From contig URRB01000003.1 of NCBI GenBank assembly GCA_900550195.1, forward strand, positions 115,264 through 179,263: a stretch of DNA of 64,000 bases. Direction: 5' to 3'. A program made the translations under genes and the position numbers. Below are positions 44,741-54,985 of the stretch, in pieces; position 1 is the stretch's first letter; each line of letters opens with the position of its first letter. The notes beneath the pieces were generated by a model. That model saw only the letters and a program-made list of their open reading frames with translations, was not told the origin of the DNA and searched no databases. This DNA comes from an uncultured Collinsella sp. (GTDB lineage Bacteria; Actinomycetota; Coriobacteriia; Coriobacteriales; Coriobacteriaceae).

Positions 44741-44901
44741 GTTATCCGTCCTCTCGACAGCAATGAAACAAACCGTGGTTCATGGTACACCCCGGCAATA
44801 AAAGCAATGAGACACCGGTTGTATTGCACGCCAAGAACAGATGTTGCACACGCGCAGCCCACAGATAATGGGTGTCGACGCACGACGCGTCGAGCCCTCC
44901 C

Positions 44902-45726
44902 CTAGTCGAGCACGACGAGCTCGGCGGGATCGTAATCCACGCCCATAAACGTAAGGCCGCAGGCAGGAGCCGTGGGGCCCGCAGCGGTACGGTCGCAAGC
45001 ATCGATGACCTCGCGCATCCACTCGGGTTCACGGCGATGCATGCCAATCGCGACAAGCGTGCCAACGATCGTACGGACCATCGAATGCAGAAACGCATTG
45101 CCCTCGATGGTAAACGTCAGGATGTCCTCGCCAAACGCAACCTCATGGCCAAACTCGGCGCGCATTACGCAGCGGTGCGTAGGTTTGCCCACGGCAGAAG
45201 CAACCTTGCAAAAGCTTTTAAAGTCCTGCTCGCCCAGCAGCGCGGGGCAGGCAGCAGACATAGCCTCAACATCCAAGGGATAGCGATGCCACCACACCGC
45301 ACCGCGGGACAGCACGGGGCGCGCATCTCGATCGGCAATACGGTACGTATACGTACGGGAACGCGCGTCAAAACGTGCAGAAAAGCCTTTACGGGCCTTG
45401 TAGACCTCGTTGATGGCGATATCTTTGGGCAGCAGGGCATCCATAGCCCGCAGCCACCTACGGCGCGTTAGGGCGAGCTCAGCGTCCGTTACGGGCACGC
45501 TGATGTACTGAGCCACGGCATGCACGCCGGCATCGGTGCGACCCGCGCACGTCAGATCGATCGGACGGCGAAGCAGCGTCTCGATGGCTCGACGCAGCTC
45601 ACCCGCAACCGTCGTCTGTCCCGGCTGCTCGGCAAAGCCGCTATAGGACGAGCCATCGTATGCCACGCGGAAAACGAGCGTGGCATCGAGCTCTGGAATC
45701 GAATTGAAATCAGACGGCGCGGTCAT
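44902..45726 (-). CDS. truA: tRNA pseudouridine synthase A
   Basis: A 274-residue enzyme making pseudouridine at tRNA positions 38-40. FRVAYDGSSYSGFAEQPGQTTV and the catalytic aspartate in LTCAGRTDAGVHAVAQ (about residue 58) are typical, as are FEGNAFLHSMVRTIVGTLV-like residues near 215-235. The start MTAPSDFNSIP at 45726 follows GGGAG; an ATG 15 bases upstream lacks this. It follows rplQ after a terminator, the usual place of truA at the end of the alpha operon. Confidence 0.94.
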   Translation of the reverse strand: MTAPSDFNSIPELDATLVFRVAYDGSSYSGFAEQPGQTTVAGELRRAIETLLRRPIDLTCAGRTDAGVHAVAQYISVPVTDAELALTRRRWLRAMDALLPKDIAINEVYKARKGFSARFDARSRTYTYRIADRDARPVLSRGAVWWHRYPLDVEAMSAACPALLGEQDFKSFCKVASAVGKPTHRCVMRAEFGHEVAFGEDILTFTIEGNAFLHSMVRTIVGTLVAIGMHRREPEWMREVIDACDRTAAGPTAPACGLTFMGVDYDPAELVVLD

Positions 45727-45761
45727 GGGCGCTCCCAACAAACAGGCAATGGCATTTCGAC

Positions 45762-45792
45762 AAAAAAAGAGGGGTACGCGAACGTACCCCTC
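45762..45792 (-). terminator. Terminator after rplQ
   Basis: GAGGGGTACG TTCG CGTACCCCTC is followed by TTTTTTTG on the minus strand, between rplQ and truA. Confidence 0.9.
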
Positions 45793-45818
45793 GAATATAG
45801 CCTATGCAGACGGATTGT

Positions 45819-46286
45819 CTACTCAGCGGTCTCCTCAGCAGGAGCCTCCTCGGCAGCCTCGACCTTCTTGGGAGCAGCGGCCTTCTTGGGGGCCGGAGCA
45901 GCCTTCTTGGCCTTAGGCGTGCAAGGCTCGGTGACGAGCTCCATGATAACGATGGGAGCGTTGTCGCCCTTGCGGTTACCGAGCTTCATGATGCGGGTAT
46001 AACCGCCGTTGCGATCCTGCCACATACCCTGGGCAGCCTTGTCGAAGATCTCGGCAACGAGCTGCTTATCGCCGAGCTTGGCGATAGCCAGACGACGAGA
46101 GTGCAGGTCGCCCTTCTTGGCCCAAGTGATGATCGGATCGACGACCGAACGCAGCGCCTTAGCGCGGGTCTCGGTGGTCTTGATGCGGTCGTTCTCGAAG
46201 AGGGCCTTAGCAAGGCTCTTCTTCATGGCCTTGGTGTGGCTCGCATCGGTGCCGAGCTTCAGGCCCTTCTTAACGTTGTGACGCAT
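45819..46286 (-). CDS. rplQ: Ribosomal protein L17 with Ala/Lys/Glu-rich tail
   Basis: A 155-residue protein of the large subunit. Residues 1-120 are L17: MRHNVKKGLKLGTDASHTKAMKKSLAKALFENDRIKTTETRAKALR, and GGYTRIMKLGNRKGDNAPIVIMELV. The last 35 residues (KAKKAAPAPKKAAAPKKVEA...) are low-complexity and absent from most L17 proteins. It is the last gene of the operon, 30 bases after rpoA. Confidence 0.95.
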   Translation of the reverse strand: MRHNVKKGLKLGTDASHTKAMKKSLAKALFENDRIKTTETRAKALRSVVDPIITWAKKGDLHSRRLAIAKLGDKQLVAEIFDKAAQGMWQDRNGGYTRIMKLGNRKGDNAPIVIMELVTEPCTPKAKKAAPAPKKAAAPKKVEAAEEAPAEETAE

Positions 46287-46316
46287 GGTCTAGTTTCTCC
46301 TCAAATATGCGAAGCA

Positions 46317-47258
46317 TTAAGCCTTCAGGCTCAGGCCCATGGACTCAAGCTTGTCCTTCACTTCCTCGATCGACTTAACACCGAAGTTACGGATGTTGAG
46401 CAGATCGTTCTCCGAGAACTCAACGAGCTGACGGACCGAGTGAATGCTGGCGCGCTTAAGGCAGTTGTAGGAACGGACGGAAAGGTCCAGATCCTCGATC
46501 TGCTTGTCCAGCTCGGCGTTGTCGTTGGTGACCTCGGGAGCGAAGATCGAAGCCTCCTCCTCGACCTCGGGGGTCTCGGCAAGGTTCATAAAGGCGGCCA
46601 TATGCTGGTTAATGATATTGGCAGCCTGGACCACGGCGTCGCGCGGGGCGATGGAGCCGTTGGTCTCGATCTCGAGGACAAGGCGGTCGTAGTCGGTGTG
46701 CTGACCGACACGGCAAGCCTCAACGAGCTTGGCGCAACGGGAAACCGGCGAGTACAGCGAGTCGACGTGGATCACACCGATGGGATCGTTGTCGCGCTTG
46801 TTGGCCTCGCCAGAAACATAGCCGCGGCCATAGCCGATGCGCATGCTCATGGTGAGATGGCCACCCTCGGTGAGCGTAGCAATGTGCTGCTCGGGGTTGA
46901 CCAGCTCAAACTCGGACGGAATAAAGAAGTCCGCACCGGTGACCTCGCAGGGGCCGTCAACCGAGATGGTGGCGGTCGCCTCGTCGGTCGTGCCGAGAGC
47001 CCTGAAGACAAGACCCTTGACATTCAGGACGATGTCGGTGACATCCTCGACCATGTTAGGGATGGTCATGAACTCGTGCTGCGCACCATCGATCTGAATA
47101 GCCTCGACGGCGGCTCCCTCGAGCGAGGACAGAAGAACGCGACGAAGGGAGTTACCCAGCGTATCGCCGTAACCACGCTCGAGCGGCTCGACGGAGACAC
47201 GAGCAGACGTCTCGTTGATCTCTTCGACCTGAACCTGAGGCCTAATGAATTCTGACAT
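46317..47258 (-). CDS. rpoA: RNA polymerase alpha subunit
   Basis: A 313-residue subunit. The N-terminal assembly domain has EPLERGYGDTLGNSLRRVLLSSLEGAAV (about 25-52), and the C-terminal DNA- and activator-binding domain has LDLSVRSYNCLKRASIHSVRQLVEFSENDLLNIRNFGVKSIEEVKDKL (about 250-305). The length is normal. It sits between rpsD and rplQ as usual. Confidence 0.97.
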   Translation of the reverse strand: MSEFIRPQVQVEEINETSARVSVEPLERGYGDTLGNSLRRVLLSSLEGAAVEAIQIDGAQHEFMTIPNMVEDVTDIVLNVKGLVFRALGTTDEATATISVDGPCEVTGADFFIPSEFELVNPEQHIATLTEGGHLTMSMRIGYGRGYVSGEANKRDNDPIGVIHVDSLYSPVSRCAKLVEACRVGQHTDYDRLVLEIETNGSIAPRDAVVQAANIINQHMAAFMNLAETPEVEEEASIFAPEVTNDNAELDKQIEDLDLSVRSYNCLKRASIHSVRQLVEFSENDLLNIRNFGVKSIEEVKDKLESMGLSLKA

Positions 47259-47290
47259 GTATTACCTCCAGCCTCAGCAGCCCGGATGGA

Positions 47291-47887
47291 CTACTTAGAG
47301 TAGAGCTCGACGATGAGCTGCTCGTTGATATCACCGCTGATCTGCTCACGCGTCGGCAGAGCGAGCACGTTACCAGACAGCTTCTCGATATCGACCTCGA
47401 GCCAGCCAGGGACCTCAAAGCGCTCGGAGGAAATCAGGGCCTCCTTGATGGGGAGGAGGTCACGGAACTTCTCGCCGACAGCGACGACGTCGCCGGCCTT
47501 GACGCGGTAGGACGGGATGTCCACGCGCTTGCCGTTCACGGTGAAGTGACCGTGACGGACGGACTGACGAGCCTCTTTGCGGGTGCGGGCGAAGCCAAGA
47601 CGGAAGACGACGTTGTCGAGGCGAGACTCAAGAATGATCATGAGGTTCTCACCGGTGACGCCGTTCATCTTACGGGCCTTGTTGAAGTAGCCGTGGAACT
47701 GCTTCTCCAGAACGCCATAGATGAACTTGACCTTCTGCTTCTCGCGCAGCTGCATGCCGTACTCAGATTCCTTGCGACGGCGCTTGGGCTGACGGATAGA
47801 TTCCTTCTTGCTGCTGTAACCGAGCTCAGCGGGATCGATCCCGAGCTGACGGCAGCGCTTAAGAACAGGAGTCCTGTCGATTGCCAT
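47291..47887 (-). CDS. rpsD: Ribosomal protein S4
   Basis: A 198-residue small-subunit assembly protein. It starts MAIDRTPVLKRCRQLGIDPAELGYSS. The S4 RNA-binding domain is SRLDNVVFRLGFARTRKEARQSVRHGHFTVNGKRVDIPSYRVKAGD. The N-terminal zinc cysteines seen in some S4 proteins are absent (C- form). In other bacteria S4 represses this operon by binding a leader RNA. Confidence 0.96.
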   Translation of the reverse strand: MAIDRTPVLKRCRQLGIDPAELGYSSKKESIRQPKRRRKESEYGMQLREKQKVKFIYGVLEKQFHGYFNKARKMNGVTGENLMIILESRLDNVVFRLGFARTRKEARQSVRHGHFTVNGKRVDIPSYRVKAGDVVAVGEKFRDLLPIKEALISSERFEVPGWLEVDIEKLSGNVLALPTREQISGDINEQLIVELYSK

Positions 47888-47906
47888 ATTGATACGATCC
47901 TTTCAG

Positions 47907-48311
47907 TTACACGCGGCGACGCTTCTTGGGGCGGCAGCCGTTGTGCGGAATGGGGGTCTTGTCCTGGATGCTCGAGACCTCGAGGCCAGCAGCCTGGAGG
48001 GAGCGGATGGCGGTCTCACGACCGGAGCCGGGGCCCTTGACGAAGACGGAAACCTTCTTCATACCGTGCTCCATGGCCTGCTTGGCAGCAGCCTCGGCAG
48101 CCATCTGGGCAGCGAACGGCGTGGACTTACGGGAGCCCTTGAAGCCCACCTGGCCAGCCGACTTCCAGGAAATGACGTTGCCCTGGGGATCGGTGATCGA
48201 AACGATCGTGTTGTTGAACGTAGAACGAATGTGAGCCTGGCCCACGGAAATGTTCTTACGGTCCGCGCGCTTCAGACGGGCAGCGCGAACGTTCTTCTTA
48301 GCAGTAGCCAT
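47907..48311 (-). CDS. rpsK: Ribosomal protein S11
   Basis: A 134-residue platform protein of the small subunit, with the conserved [40 protein letters not shown] and [14 protein letters not shown] ending. It lies 14 bases downstream of rpsM and 19 upstream of rpsD. Confidence 0.97.
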   Translation of the reverse strand: MATAKKNVRAARLKRADRKNISVGQAHIRSTFNNTIVSITDPQGNVISWKSAGQVGFKGSRKSTPFAAQMAAEAAAKQAMEHGMKKVSVFVKGPGSGRETAIRSLQAAGLEVSSIQDKTPIPHNGCRPKKRRRV

Positions 48312-48325
48312 CTATCTAGCGCTCC

Positions 48326-48700
48326 TTATTTCTTCTTCTTAGCACCGATCTGACGCTTCGGGCCCTTGCGGGTACGAGCGTTAGTGTGGGTGCGCTGGCC
48401 GCGGACCGGGAGGCCCTTGCGGTGACGAAGGCCGCGGTTGCAGCCGATGTCCATAAGGCGCTTGACGTTCTGGTTGCGCTCACGGCGGAGGTCGCCCTCA
48501 ACCATGATCTGGTTCTTATCGATATAATCGCGGATGGCGTTAACCTCATCCTCGGTGAGGTCCTTAACGCGCGTATCCACGTTAACGTTGCACTCGACGC
48601 AAATCTTCGTCGCAGTGGTGCGGCCGATGCCGTAAATGTAGGTCAGACCGATCTCAACGCGCTTCTCACGCGGGAGGTCGACACCATTAATACGGGCCAA
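48326..48700 (-). CDS. rpsM: Ribosomal protein S13
   Basis: A 124-residue protein at the subunit interface: [26 protein letters not shown] at the N-terminus and [25 protein letters not shown] at the basic C-terminus. It is preceded by rpmJ, as in most bacteria. Confidence 0.97.
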   Translation of the reverse strand: MARINGVDLPREKRVEIGLTYIYGIGRTTATKICVECNVNVDTRVKDLTEDEVNAIRDYIDKNQIMVEGDLRRERNQNVKRLMDIGCNRGLRHRKGLPVRGQRTHTNARTRKGPKRQIGAKKKK

Positions 48701-48714
48701 CGTAGTCTCCTCTC

Positions 48715-48828
48715 TTAACCCTGACGCTGCTTATGACGGGGGTTCTCGCAAATGACGAGGACCTTGCCATGGCGCCTAATGATTTTGCACTTATCGCACA
48801 TCTTCTTGACCGAAGGACGTACCTTCAT
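48715..48828 (-). CDS. rpmJ: Ribosomal protein L36
   Basis: A 37-residue protein: [21 protein letters not shown] and [15 protein letters not shown], Cys 27 and His 32 form the zinc site, so this is the zinc-binding form. The ATG at 48828 follows GAAAGGAAG. Confidence 0.96.
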   Translation of the reverse strand: MKVRPSVKKMCDKCKIIRRHGKVLVICENPRHKQRQG

Positions 48829-48978
48829 CGTTCTTCCTTTCGGTAGCGCTCAAACTACTTCCCTACTATCTACTCGCCCAGCCGCAGGCGTTTAAAACTA
48901 TGGCTGGTCTTCACACACAATCCGACCGTAGGTTGAGCTAAGCCTGCAGTCGGAAATGGAGTGCGTGTATGCGTGCCG
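48829..48978 (-). promoter_or_regulatory. 150-base leader between infA and rpmJ
   Basis: The spacer is unusually long for this operon. On the minus strand it can form CCGAC-N20-GTCGG and CCAGCC-N18-GGCTGG hairpins. A site for autoregulation by S4 or another ribosomal protein is possible but not shown. Confidence 0.35.
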
Positions 48979-49197
48979 CTATTTGTAGCGATAGGTGATG
49001 CGGCCGCGGGTCAGGTCGTACGGGGAAAGCTCCACGACAACCCTATCACCGGGGAGAATACGGATGTAATTCATTCGGATCTTGCCAGAAATGTTGCACA
49101 GAACCGAATGACCGTTCTCGAGCTCGACCTTAAACATGGCATTGGGCAGCGGTTCCTTTACCGTACCCTCGAGCTCAATTGCGTCTTCCTTCTTCAC
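48979..49197 (-). CDS. infA: Translation initiation factor IF-1
   Basis: A 72-residue S1-like OB-fold protein: [21 protein letters not shown], then HISGKIR-type [39 protein letters not shown]. It binds the 30S A site during initiation. No ATG is available: GTG at 49197 gives the usual N-terminus and lies ten bases after AGAAAG, whereas TTG at 49203 is a nearer alternative. Confidence 0.93.
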   Translation of the reverse strand: MKKEDAIELEGTVKEPLPNAMFKVELENGHSVLCNISGKIRMNYIRILPGDRVVVELSPYDLTRGRITYRYK

Positions 49198-49301
49198 AAG
49201 CAATCATCTTTCTCTAGAAAACGACAGCGATTGAGTATTCTACAACACGTATGCACGCATCGTAATAACTTCGTAATGGCTCCACAACTAAGTGGAACTT
49301 G

Positions 49302-50090
49302 TTACATTTCTCCGCCTTGGAGCGAGCACCAAGCACCTTGGGCATCCGTGGTGAGAATCACCGGACCGTCATTGGTAATGGCGACGGTGTTCTCGTAGTG
49401 CGCGGCAGGCAGGTGGTCGTTGGTCGTAACAATCCAACCGTCGGAGCCCGTGCTCACATGGTTGGAACCCATCGTAACCATCGGCTCGATGGCAATGACC
49501 ATGCCGGCCTGGAGGCGAACGCCCCTCCCCTTCTTTCCATAGTTAGGAACGTTGGGGTCCTCGTGCATCACGCGTCCAATGCCATGGCCAACATAATCAC
49601 GAAGCACGCCGTAACCGTGAGACTCGGCGAGGGACTGAACGGCATAACCGACGTCCCCGATATGGTTACCGGGAACAGCCTGCTCGATGGCAGCCTTAAG
49701 GCAATCGCGCGTGACCTCACACAAAGCCTTGGCTTCGGGCGTGGGGGTGCCGACGAAAAACGTCCAAGCGTTATCGCCGACCCAACCGTCGACAACGGCT
49801 CCCGTATCGATGGAGATGATATCGCCATCGCGCAGGATCATGTCGGGGTTGGGAATACCGTGTACCACGGCATCGTTAATCGATGCGCAAATGGTTCCGG
49901 GAAACCCGCCGTAACCCTTAAAGGCTGGGGTGCCACCATGCATGCGGATAATCTGCTCCGCGAGCTGATCAAGCTCAAAAGTCGAAACGCCGGGGCGCAC
50001 CATGGCTCCAACGTGGCGGAGCGCCATCTTAGATAGCGCTCCTGCCTTCTTCATCTGCTCGATTTGCGTTGCAGACTTAATCTTGATCAT
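49302..50090 (-). CDS. map: Methionine aminopeptidase, type I
   Basis: A 262-residue metalloprotease removing N-terminal methionine. The metal ligands are visible in SIDTGAVVDGWVGDNAWTFFVG (two Asp), GHGIGRVMHEDPNVPN (His), AIEPMV (Glu) and the C-terminal ENTVAI (Glu). Its ATG overlaps the TGA stop of adk in the ATGA arrangement, so the genes are coupled. Class Ia length, with no N-terminal extension. Confidence 0.96.
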   Translation of the reverse strand: MIKIKSATQIEQMKKAGALSKMALRHVGAMVRPGVSTFELDQLAEQIIRMHGGTPAFKGYGGFPGTICASINDAVVHGIPNPDMILRDGDIISIDTGAVVDGWVGDNAWTFFVGTPTPEAKALCEVTRDCLKAAIEQAVPGNHIGDVGYAVQSLAESHGYGVLRDYVGHGIGRVMHEDPNVPNYGKKGRGVRLQAGMVIAIEPMVTMGSNHVSTGSDGWIVTTNDHLPAAHYENTVAITNDGPVILTTDAQGAWCSLQGGEM

Positions 50091-50713
50091 AGACCGAGAG
50101 CCTCTTTGACATCCCCGTACACGGTCTCGCGAGCCTGGTCACCGTTGACCGACTTGAGCAGACCCTGGCCACGATAGTAGTCGACGAGCGGGCTCGTGGA
50201 CTTCTCGTAGACGTCGAGACGGTTCTTGATGGTCTCGGGCTTGTCGTCGTCGCGCTGATACATCCCGCCGCCACACTTGGGGCAGGTAGCATCGGCAGCG
50301 GTGCCGGTGTAACCGCATGCGCGGCAGGTGCGACGCGAAGACAGACGATCGATAATGACCTCGGGGGCCACATCGACCAGAAGGGCGCAGTCGATCTCGC
50401 GACCCATGGCGGAGAGCTCGGAATCGAGCGTCACAGCCTGGGCGGTGTTGCGCGGGAAGCCGTCGAGGATGAAGCCCTGCTGGGCGTCATCGGCGGCAAG
50501 GCGCTCCTTGACAAGGTCGATCACGAGCTGGTCGGGAACGAGCTCGCCAGCGTCCATGTACTTCTTAGCCTGAATACCAAGCTCGGTGCCACCCTTGACG
50601 GCAGCACGCAGCAGGTCGCCCGTGGAAATGTGGGCGACGCCAAACTCGGCGACGAGCTCCTGTGCGACGGTGCCCTTACCGGCACCCGGAGCTCCGAGCA
50701 ATACGAGGTTCAT
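50087..50713 (-). CDS. adk: Adenylate kinase
   Basis: A 208-residue enzyme interconverting ATP, AMP and ADP. The P-loop is GAPGAGKGT at 7-15; GFPRNTAQA and the lid CRACGYTG...CPKCGGG follow, with four cysteines that bind zinc. The ATG at 50713 follows GAGGAGG. It ends in TGA within the ATGA overlap with map; this is the only native gene in the window for which I find a TGA stop. Confidence 0.96.
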   Translation of the reverse strand: MNLVLLGAPGAGKGTVAQELVAEFGVAHISTGDLLRAAVKGGTELGIQAKKYMDAGELVPDQLVIDLVKERLAADDAQQGFILDGFPRNTAQAVTLDSELSAMGREIDCALLVDVAPEVIIDRLSSRRTCRACGYTGTAADATCPKCGGGMYQRDDDKPETIKNRLDVYEKSTSPLVDYYRGQGLLKSVNGDQARETVYGDVKEALGL

Positions 50714-50731
50714 GAGCAATCCTCCTCTAGC

Positions 50732-52018
50732 CTATTTAAAGAATCCATCGTAATCATACATCTTGATCTGGCCTTCGAGCTTATCGACCGTGTCGAGCAC
50801 GACGCCGACCATGATGAGGATGGACGTGCCGCCAAATGCCTGGATCAGATGGTTACCCGTGAAGGAGAAGATGATCGAAGGCACGATGGCGATGAGCGCC
50901 AAAAAGACAGCGCTGGGAAGCGTGATCTTGTTGAGCGCGTTCTTGATGTAGGCCGCGGTAGCCCTACCCGGACGCACGCCCGGAATAAAGCCGCCCTGCT
51001 TCTTAAGGTTGTCGGCCGTGTCATCGGGGTTGAACACCATGGAGGTGTAGAAGTACGCGAAGAACACAATGAGGACAACGTTAAGCACCCAGTTAAGCCA
51101 ACCGGTCGAAAGCGCGGAGGCAACTACCTGAATCCAGCCGATGCCGGGGAAGAACACGGCAATCTGAGCCGGGAAGTACAGCAGCGCCGAAGCGAAGATG
51201 ATCGGCACGACACCCGCGGTGTTGACCTTGATGGGCAGGTAGGTGGTCTGGCCACCCATCATGCGACGGCCCACGACGCGCTTAGCGTAGGAGACCGGGA
51301 TGCGGCGCTGGCCGCGCTCAAGGAAAACAATCAGCGGGATAACCAGCAGGATGATGGCGCAGATGATCACCATGGTGATGATGCCACCGGCGTTACCCTC
51401 GGTGCTGGAGAAGATAGCCTGCGGCAGACCGGCCATGATGTTCGCGAAGATGATCAGCGACATGCCATTGCCGATACCGCGCTGGGTGATGAGCTCACCA
51501 ATCCACATGATCAGCATAGCGCCCGCGGTGAGCGTACCGACGATCATGAGGTCGAAGATGATCTCGGGAGCGCCGGCGCCATTAAAGCTGATGCCGAAGC
51601 TCTTAAAGAGGAAGAGGTAACCCACGGAGTTGAGGATTGCCAGAGCAAGGGTGAGGTAACGCGAATACTGCGTAATCTTGGTCTGACCGACCTCGCCCTC
51701 GCGGGCAAGCTCATGCAGGGAAGGCACAACGGCCTGGAGCATCTGGAGGATGATCGAGCTGGTGATGTAAGGCATGATGCCCAGCGAAAACACCGACACA
51801 TAGCTCAACGCGCCGCCAGAGAAAAGATTCAGGAGGGCCATAGCACCTGCGGCGACCGAATTGTTATCGGTCGAGAAAAGGCCCAGCATCCCCTGGAAGG
51901 GAATGCCGGGCACAGGAACGTGCGCACCAATGCGGTACACGACGAGCATAGCTATGGTAAAAAGAATCTTTTCGCGCAATTCTTTGATGCGGAAAGCATT
52001 CTTAAGACCATTTAGCAC
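50732..52018 (-). CDS. secY: Preprotein translocase subunit SecY
   Basis: A 428-residue ten-TM channel protein. TM1 with [17 protein letters not shown] before it, [15 protein letters not shown] (plug region), [15 protein letters not shown], and the cytoplasmic [21 protein letters not shown] are diagnostic. The start is GTG at 52018, inside the last codons of rplO; the two genes overlap by seven bases. SecA, its motor, is encoded at 20707-23514. Confidence 0.96.
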   Translation of the reverse strand: MLNGLKNAFRIKELREKILFTIAMLVVYRIGAHVPVPGIPFQGMLGLFSTDNNSVAAGAMALLNLFSGGALSYVSVFSLGIMPYITSSIILQMLQAVVPSLHELAREGEVGQTKITQYSRYLTLALAILNSVGYLFLFKSFGISFNGAGAPEIIFDLMIVGTLTAGAMLIMWIGELITQRGIGNGMSLIIFANIMAGLPQAIFSSTEGNAGGIITMVIICAIILLVIPLIVFLERGQRRIPVSYAKRVVGRRMMGGQTTYLPIKVNTAGVVPIIFASALLYFPAQIAVFFPGIGWIQVVASALSTGWLNWVLNVVLIVFFAYFYTSMVFNPDDTADNLKKQGGFIPGVRPGRATAAYIKNALNKITLPSAVFLALIAIVPSIIFSFTGNHLIQAFGGTSILIMVGVVLDTVDKLEGQIKMYDYDGFFK

Positions 52019-52461
52019 GGCAGCTCGACCTTTCCGCCGGCGGCCTCGATCTTGGCCTGCGCAGAAGCGCTGACCTTGTCGACCTTGACCGTGAACTTCT
52101 TGGTGAGCTCACCATTGCCGAGCACCTTGACGGGCTCGAACTCGCTCTTGGTGATGCGAGCGGCCTTAAGAGCGGCACCGTCGATCACAGCGCCGTCCTC
52201 GAACTTACGCTCGAGACGCTCAACGTTAACAGCGGTGTACTCGATACGACGGGGGTTACGGAAGCCCGGAAGCTTGGGCAGGCGCATAGCCAGCGGAGTC
52301 TGGCCACCCTCGAAGCCGGCACCCTTGGTGCCGCCAGAGCGGGAACCCTGGCCCTTCTGACCGCGGCCAGAAGTGGTGCCGTGACCCGAAGAATTGCCAC
52401 GGCCGACGCGCTTGCGGTTCTTGGTGGAACCGGGCGCGGGAGTAAGATCGTGAAGCTGCAT
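52012..52461 (-). CDS. rplO: Ribosomal protein L15
   Basis: A 149-residue protein: [43 protein letters not shown], then [19 protein letters not shown]. Last ribosomal gene before secY, as usual, and overlapping it. Confidence 0.97.
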   Translation of the reverse strand: MQLHDLTPAPGSTKNRKRVGRGNSSGHGTTSGRGQKGQGSRSGGTKGAGFEGGQTPLAMRLPKLPGFRNPRRIEYTAVNVERLERKFEDGAVIDGAALKAARITKSEFEPVKVLGNGELTKKFTVKVDKVSASAQAKIEAAGGKVELPC

Positions 52462-52464
52462 TTG

Positions 52465-52647
52465 CTACTCCTCTACAATCTCGACAAGGTGCTTGACCTT
52501 GAAGATCATGCCGCGGACGGACTCGTTGTCAGCAATCTCGCGAACCTCGCGGATCCTGTGGAGACCGAGGGCACGGACAGTACGGACCTGGTCCTGCTTG
52601 CAACCGTTGGTGCTGCGGACCTGCTTGATCTTGATGGTGTCAGCCAT
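52465..52647 (-). CDS. rpmD: Ribosomal protein L30
   Basis: A 60-residue protein: IKIKQVRSTNGCKQDQVRTVRALGLHRI and NESVRGMIFKVKHLVEI. It lies between rpsE and rplO with two- and three-base gaps. Confidence 0.95.
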   Translation of the reverse strand: MADTIKIKQVRSTNGCKQDQVRTVRALGLHRIREVREIADNESVRGMIFKVKHLVEIVEE

Positions 52648-52649
52648 GC

Positions 52650-53174
52650 TTAGTTCTCCTTACCGACGAACATCTCGGAGACCGTCAGGCCACGGCGAGC
52701 CGCGACGTCCTCAGGGCTGGAGAGCTCCTTGAGGCCCTCGACGGCAGCCTTGATGATGTTGAGGCCGTTGTCGGTACCGAGGGACTTGGACAGGACGTTC
52801 TTGATGCCAGCAAGCTCAAAGAGGGGACGCACAGCGCCGCCGGCGATAACGCCGGTACCCTCGACAGCGGGCTTGATGATGATGCGGCCGGCACCAAAGT
52901 GGCCGAGAACCTCGTGCGGGATGGTGCCCTGCTCGGTCACCGGCACGTGGAACATGTTCTTCTTGGCATCGAGAGATGCCTTGGAGATGGCCATGGGCAC
53001 CTCAGCGGACTTGCCCATGCCAACGCCGACGTTGCCCTTGCCGTCGCCAACGACGACGAGAGCGACGAGGCTCATGCGACGACCACCCTTGACGGTCTTC
53101 GACACGCGGTTGATGTAAACGACGCGCTCCTCGAACTCGGAGGCCTCGCGCTGCTGCTTCTGATTACGAGCCAT
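52650..53174 (-). CDS. rpsE: Ribosomal protein S5
   Basis: A 174-residue protein of the ribosomal entry channel, with [31 protein letters not shown] and [15 protein letters not shown] in the double-stranded RNA-binding fold and [18 protein letters not shown] in the C-terminal domain. Confidence 0.97.
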   Translation of the reverse strand: MARNQKQQREASEFEERVVYINRVSKTVKGGRRMSLVALVVVGDGKGNVGVGMGKSAEVPMAISKASLDAKKNMFHVPVTEQGTIPHEVLGHFGAGRIIIKPAVEGTGVIAGGAVRPLFELAGIKNVLSKSLGTDNGLNIIKAAVEGLKELSSPEDVAARRGLTVSEMFVGKEN

Positions 53175-53188
53175 GTGCTACATACCTC

Positions 53189-53557
53189 CTAGAACTCGAG
53201 ACCGGCGGCACGAGCACCGTCGGCGAGGGCCTTGACGCGGCCATGGTAGATACGGCCACCGCGATCGAAGGCGACCTTGGTGATGCCGGCCTCGATGGCG
53301 CGCTTGCCAACGAGCTGACCGACCTTCTCCGCAGCCTCCTTGTTCGAGGTGTGGGTGCCCTTGAACTCGGCCTCGAGGGTCGAGGCAGAGACGAGCGTCA
53401 GGCTGGAGCCCTTGCTGTCGTCGATGATCTGGGCATAGATGTTGGCGTTAGTACGGGTCACGCGAAGACGCGGACGCTCGGAGGTACCCGAGACCTTGCC
53501 GCGAACACGACGCTGACGACGCTTGAGGCCTTCCAGCTTCGCCTTATGCTTGTTCAT
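53189..53557 (-). CDS. rplR: Ribosomal protein L18
   Basis: A 122-residue 5S rRNA-binding protein: [41 protein letters not shown], ending [29 protein letters not shown] 75-base spacer with the hairpin CCAGCACC-N6-GGTGCTGG (53586-53607) separates it from rplF. Confidence 0.97.
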   Translation of the reverse strand: MNKHKAKLEGLKRRQRRVRGKVSGTSERPRLRVTRTNANIYAQIIDDSKGSSLTLVSASTLEAEFKGTHTSNKEAAEKVGQLVGKRAIEAGITKVAFDRGGRIYHGRVKALADGARAAGLEF

Positions 53558-53632
53558 ACGTAAACTCCTAAAAAGGTTGATCTTGCCAGCACCTGACGGG
53601 GTGCTGGTCTTATGCGAGTGAGTCGGTTACGA

Positions 53633-54169
53633 CTACTTGGCGGCCTTACCCAGCTTGCGGCGGATGTGCTCGCCAACGTAGTGGATACCCTTGCCCTTGT
53701 AAGGCTCGGGAGGACGATGGCCGCGGATCTCAGCGGCGATCTGACCGACCTGCTGCTTGTTGATACCCTTGACGTTCACGTGGGTGTTGTCGGGAACCTC
53801 GAAGGTGATGCCCTCGGGAGCCTCGACGATCACGGGGTGCGAGAAGCCCAGGGAGAACTCGAGGTTCTTGCCCTTCTGCTGCACGCGGTAACCGACGCCG
53901 GCGAGCTCGAGCTTCTTCTCGAAGCCCTCGGAAACGCCAACAACCATGTTGTGGATGAGGGCGCGGGTGAGGCCGTGGCGGGCACGGGTCTCACGCTCGT
54001 CGTCGGGACGGGAAACGGTGAGAACATTGTCCTCGACGTTGATAGCGAGCTTCTCAAAGACATCGAGCTCGAGCTGGCCCTTGGGGCCCTTGACGACAAC
54101 GTTGTTGCTGTTGACTGCCACTTCGACTCCGGCGGGAATCTGGACAGGCTTATTACCGATACGAGACAC
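53633..54169 (-). CDS. rplF: Ribosomal protein L6
   Basis: A 178-residue protein: [20 protein letters not shown], and at the C-terminus [41 protein letters not shown], which faces the sarcin-ricin loop. Confidence 0.97.
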   Translation of the reverse strand: MSRIGNKPVQIPAGVEVAVNSNNVVVKGPKGQLELDVFEKLAINVEDNVLTVSRPDDERETRARHGLTRALIHNMVVGVSEGFEKKLELAGVGYRVQQKGKNLEFSLGFSHPVIVEAPEGITFEVPDNTHVNVKGINKQQVGQIAAEIRGHRPPEPYKGKGIHYVGEHIRRKLGKAAK

Positions 54170-54202
54170 GGTGATCTCCTTTCCTTCTACCTACCGAGCG
54201 AA

Positions 54203-54601
54203 TTACCAGACGTAAGCGATGATCTCGCCGCCGACGTTGTGCTTGCGAGCATCGCGGTCGGTCATGACGCCATGGCTGGTGGAAATAATGGCGGTACCAA
54301 GGCCACCGCGGACGCGGGGCATGTCGGCAACGCCGGTGTACTTACGCAGGCCCGGCTTGGAAATGCGGCGGATGCCGTTGATGACCTTAGCCTTCTTGGG
54401 ACCATACTTAAGCGTGATGTGCAGAGTCTTCTGGGGAACGGTGTCCTCGACATCGTAGCCCTCGATGTAGCCCTCCTCGTGCAGAACACGAGCGATCTCG
54501 ACGAGCTTCTTGCTGCTCGGCATGGAGACCGTGGCCTTGTTCACAGAGTTAGCGTTACGGATGCGCGTAAGCATATCTGCGATCGGGTCTGTAAGGTTCA
54601 T
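54203..54601 (-). CDS. rpsH: Ribosomal protein S8
   Basis: A 132-residue protein: [31 protein letters not shown], ending [27 protein letters not shown]. In E. coli S8 represses this operon. The 119-base gap to rpsN upstream is long. Confidence 0.97.
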   Translation of the reverse strand: MNLTDPIADMLTRIRNANSVNKATVSMPSSKKLVEIARVLHEEGYIEGYDVEDTVPQKTLHITLKYGPKKAKVINGIRRISKPGLRKYTGVADMPRVRGGLGTAIISTSHGVMTDRDARKHNVGGEIIAYVW

Positions 54602-54720
54602 ACAGATTCTCCTTCGTTCTTGATGAACACGTGCTCTTGGTTCTTCACCGCCCTTAACGGCAAAGCCTTTTTAGCGCGTTTTCCCTGTTCCAAACGGATG
54701 CTTGAAACGCTGGTAGTGAC

Positions 54721-54906
54721 TTACCAGCTGGCCTTCTTAACGCCGGGAAGCTCGCCCTTGAGTGCAAGCTCACGGAAGCAGACACGGCACAGGCCGAACT
54801 TGCGGTACACAGAGTGCGGACGGCCGCAGCGCTGGCAGCGCGTGTACTCACGAGTAGAGAACTTCTGCTTGCGATTGCACTTGACGATCATCGATGTCTT
54901 AGCCAC
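54721..54906 (-). CDS. rpsZ: Ribosomal protein S14, zinc type
   Basis: A 61-residue short S14: [48 protein letters not shown]. The CQRC and CRVC pairs bind zinc. It occupies the usual rpsN place after rplE. Confidence 0.96.
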   Translation of the reverse strand: MAKTSMIVKCNRKQKFSTREYTRCQRCGRPHSVYRKFGLCRVCFRELALKGELPGVKKASW

Positions 54907-54985
54907 TTATATCCTCCTCACATAGAGTATTGTTCGCCCCAAGCGCCGCCCCCTTGTGGGAACGGCGCTTATGGGGCAGGTGAAC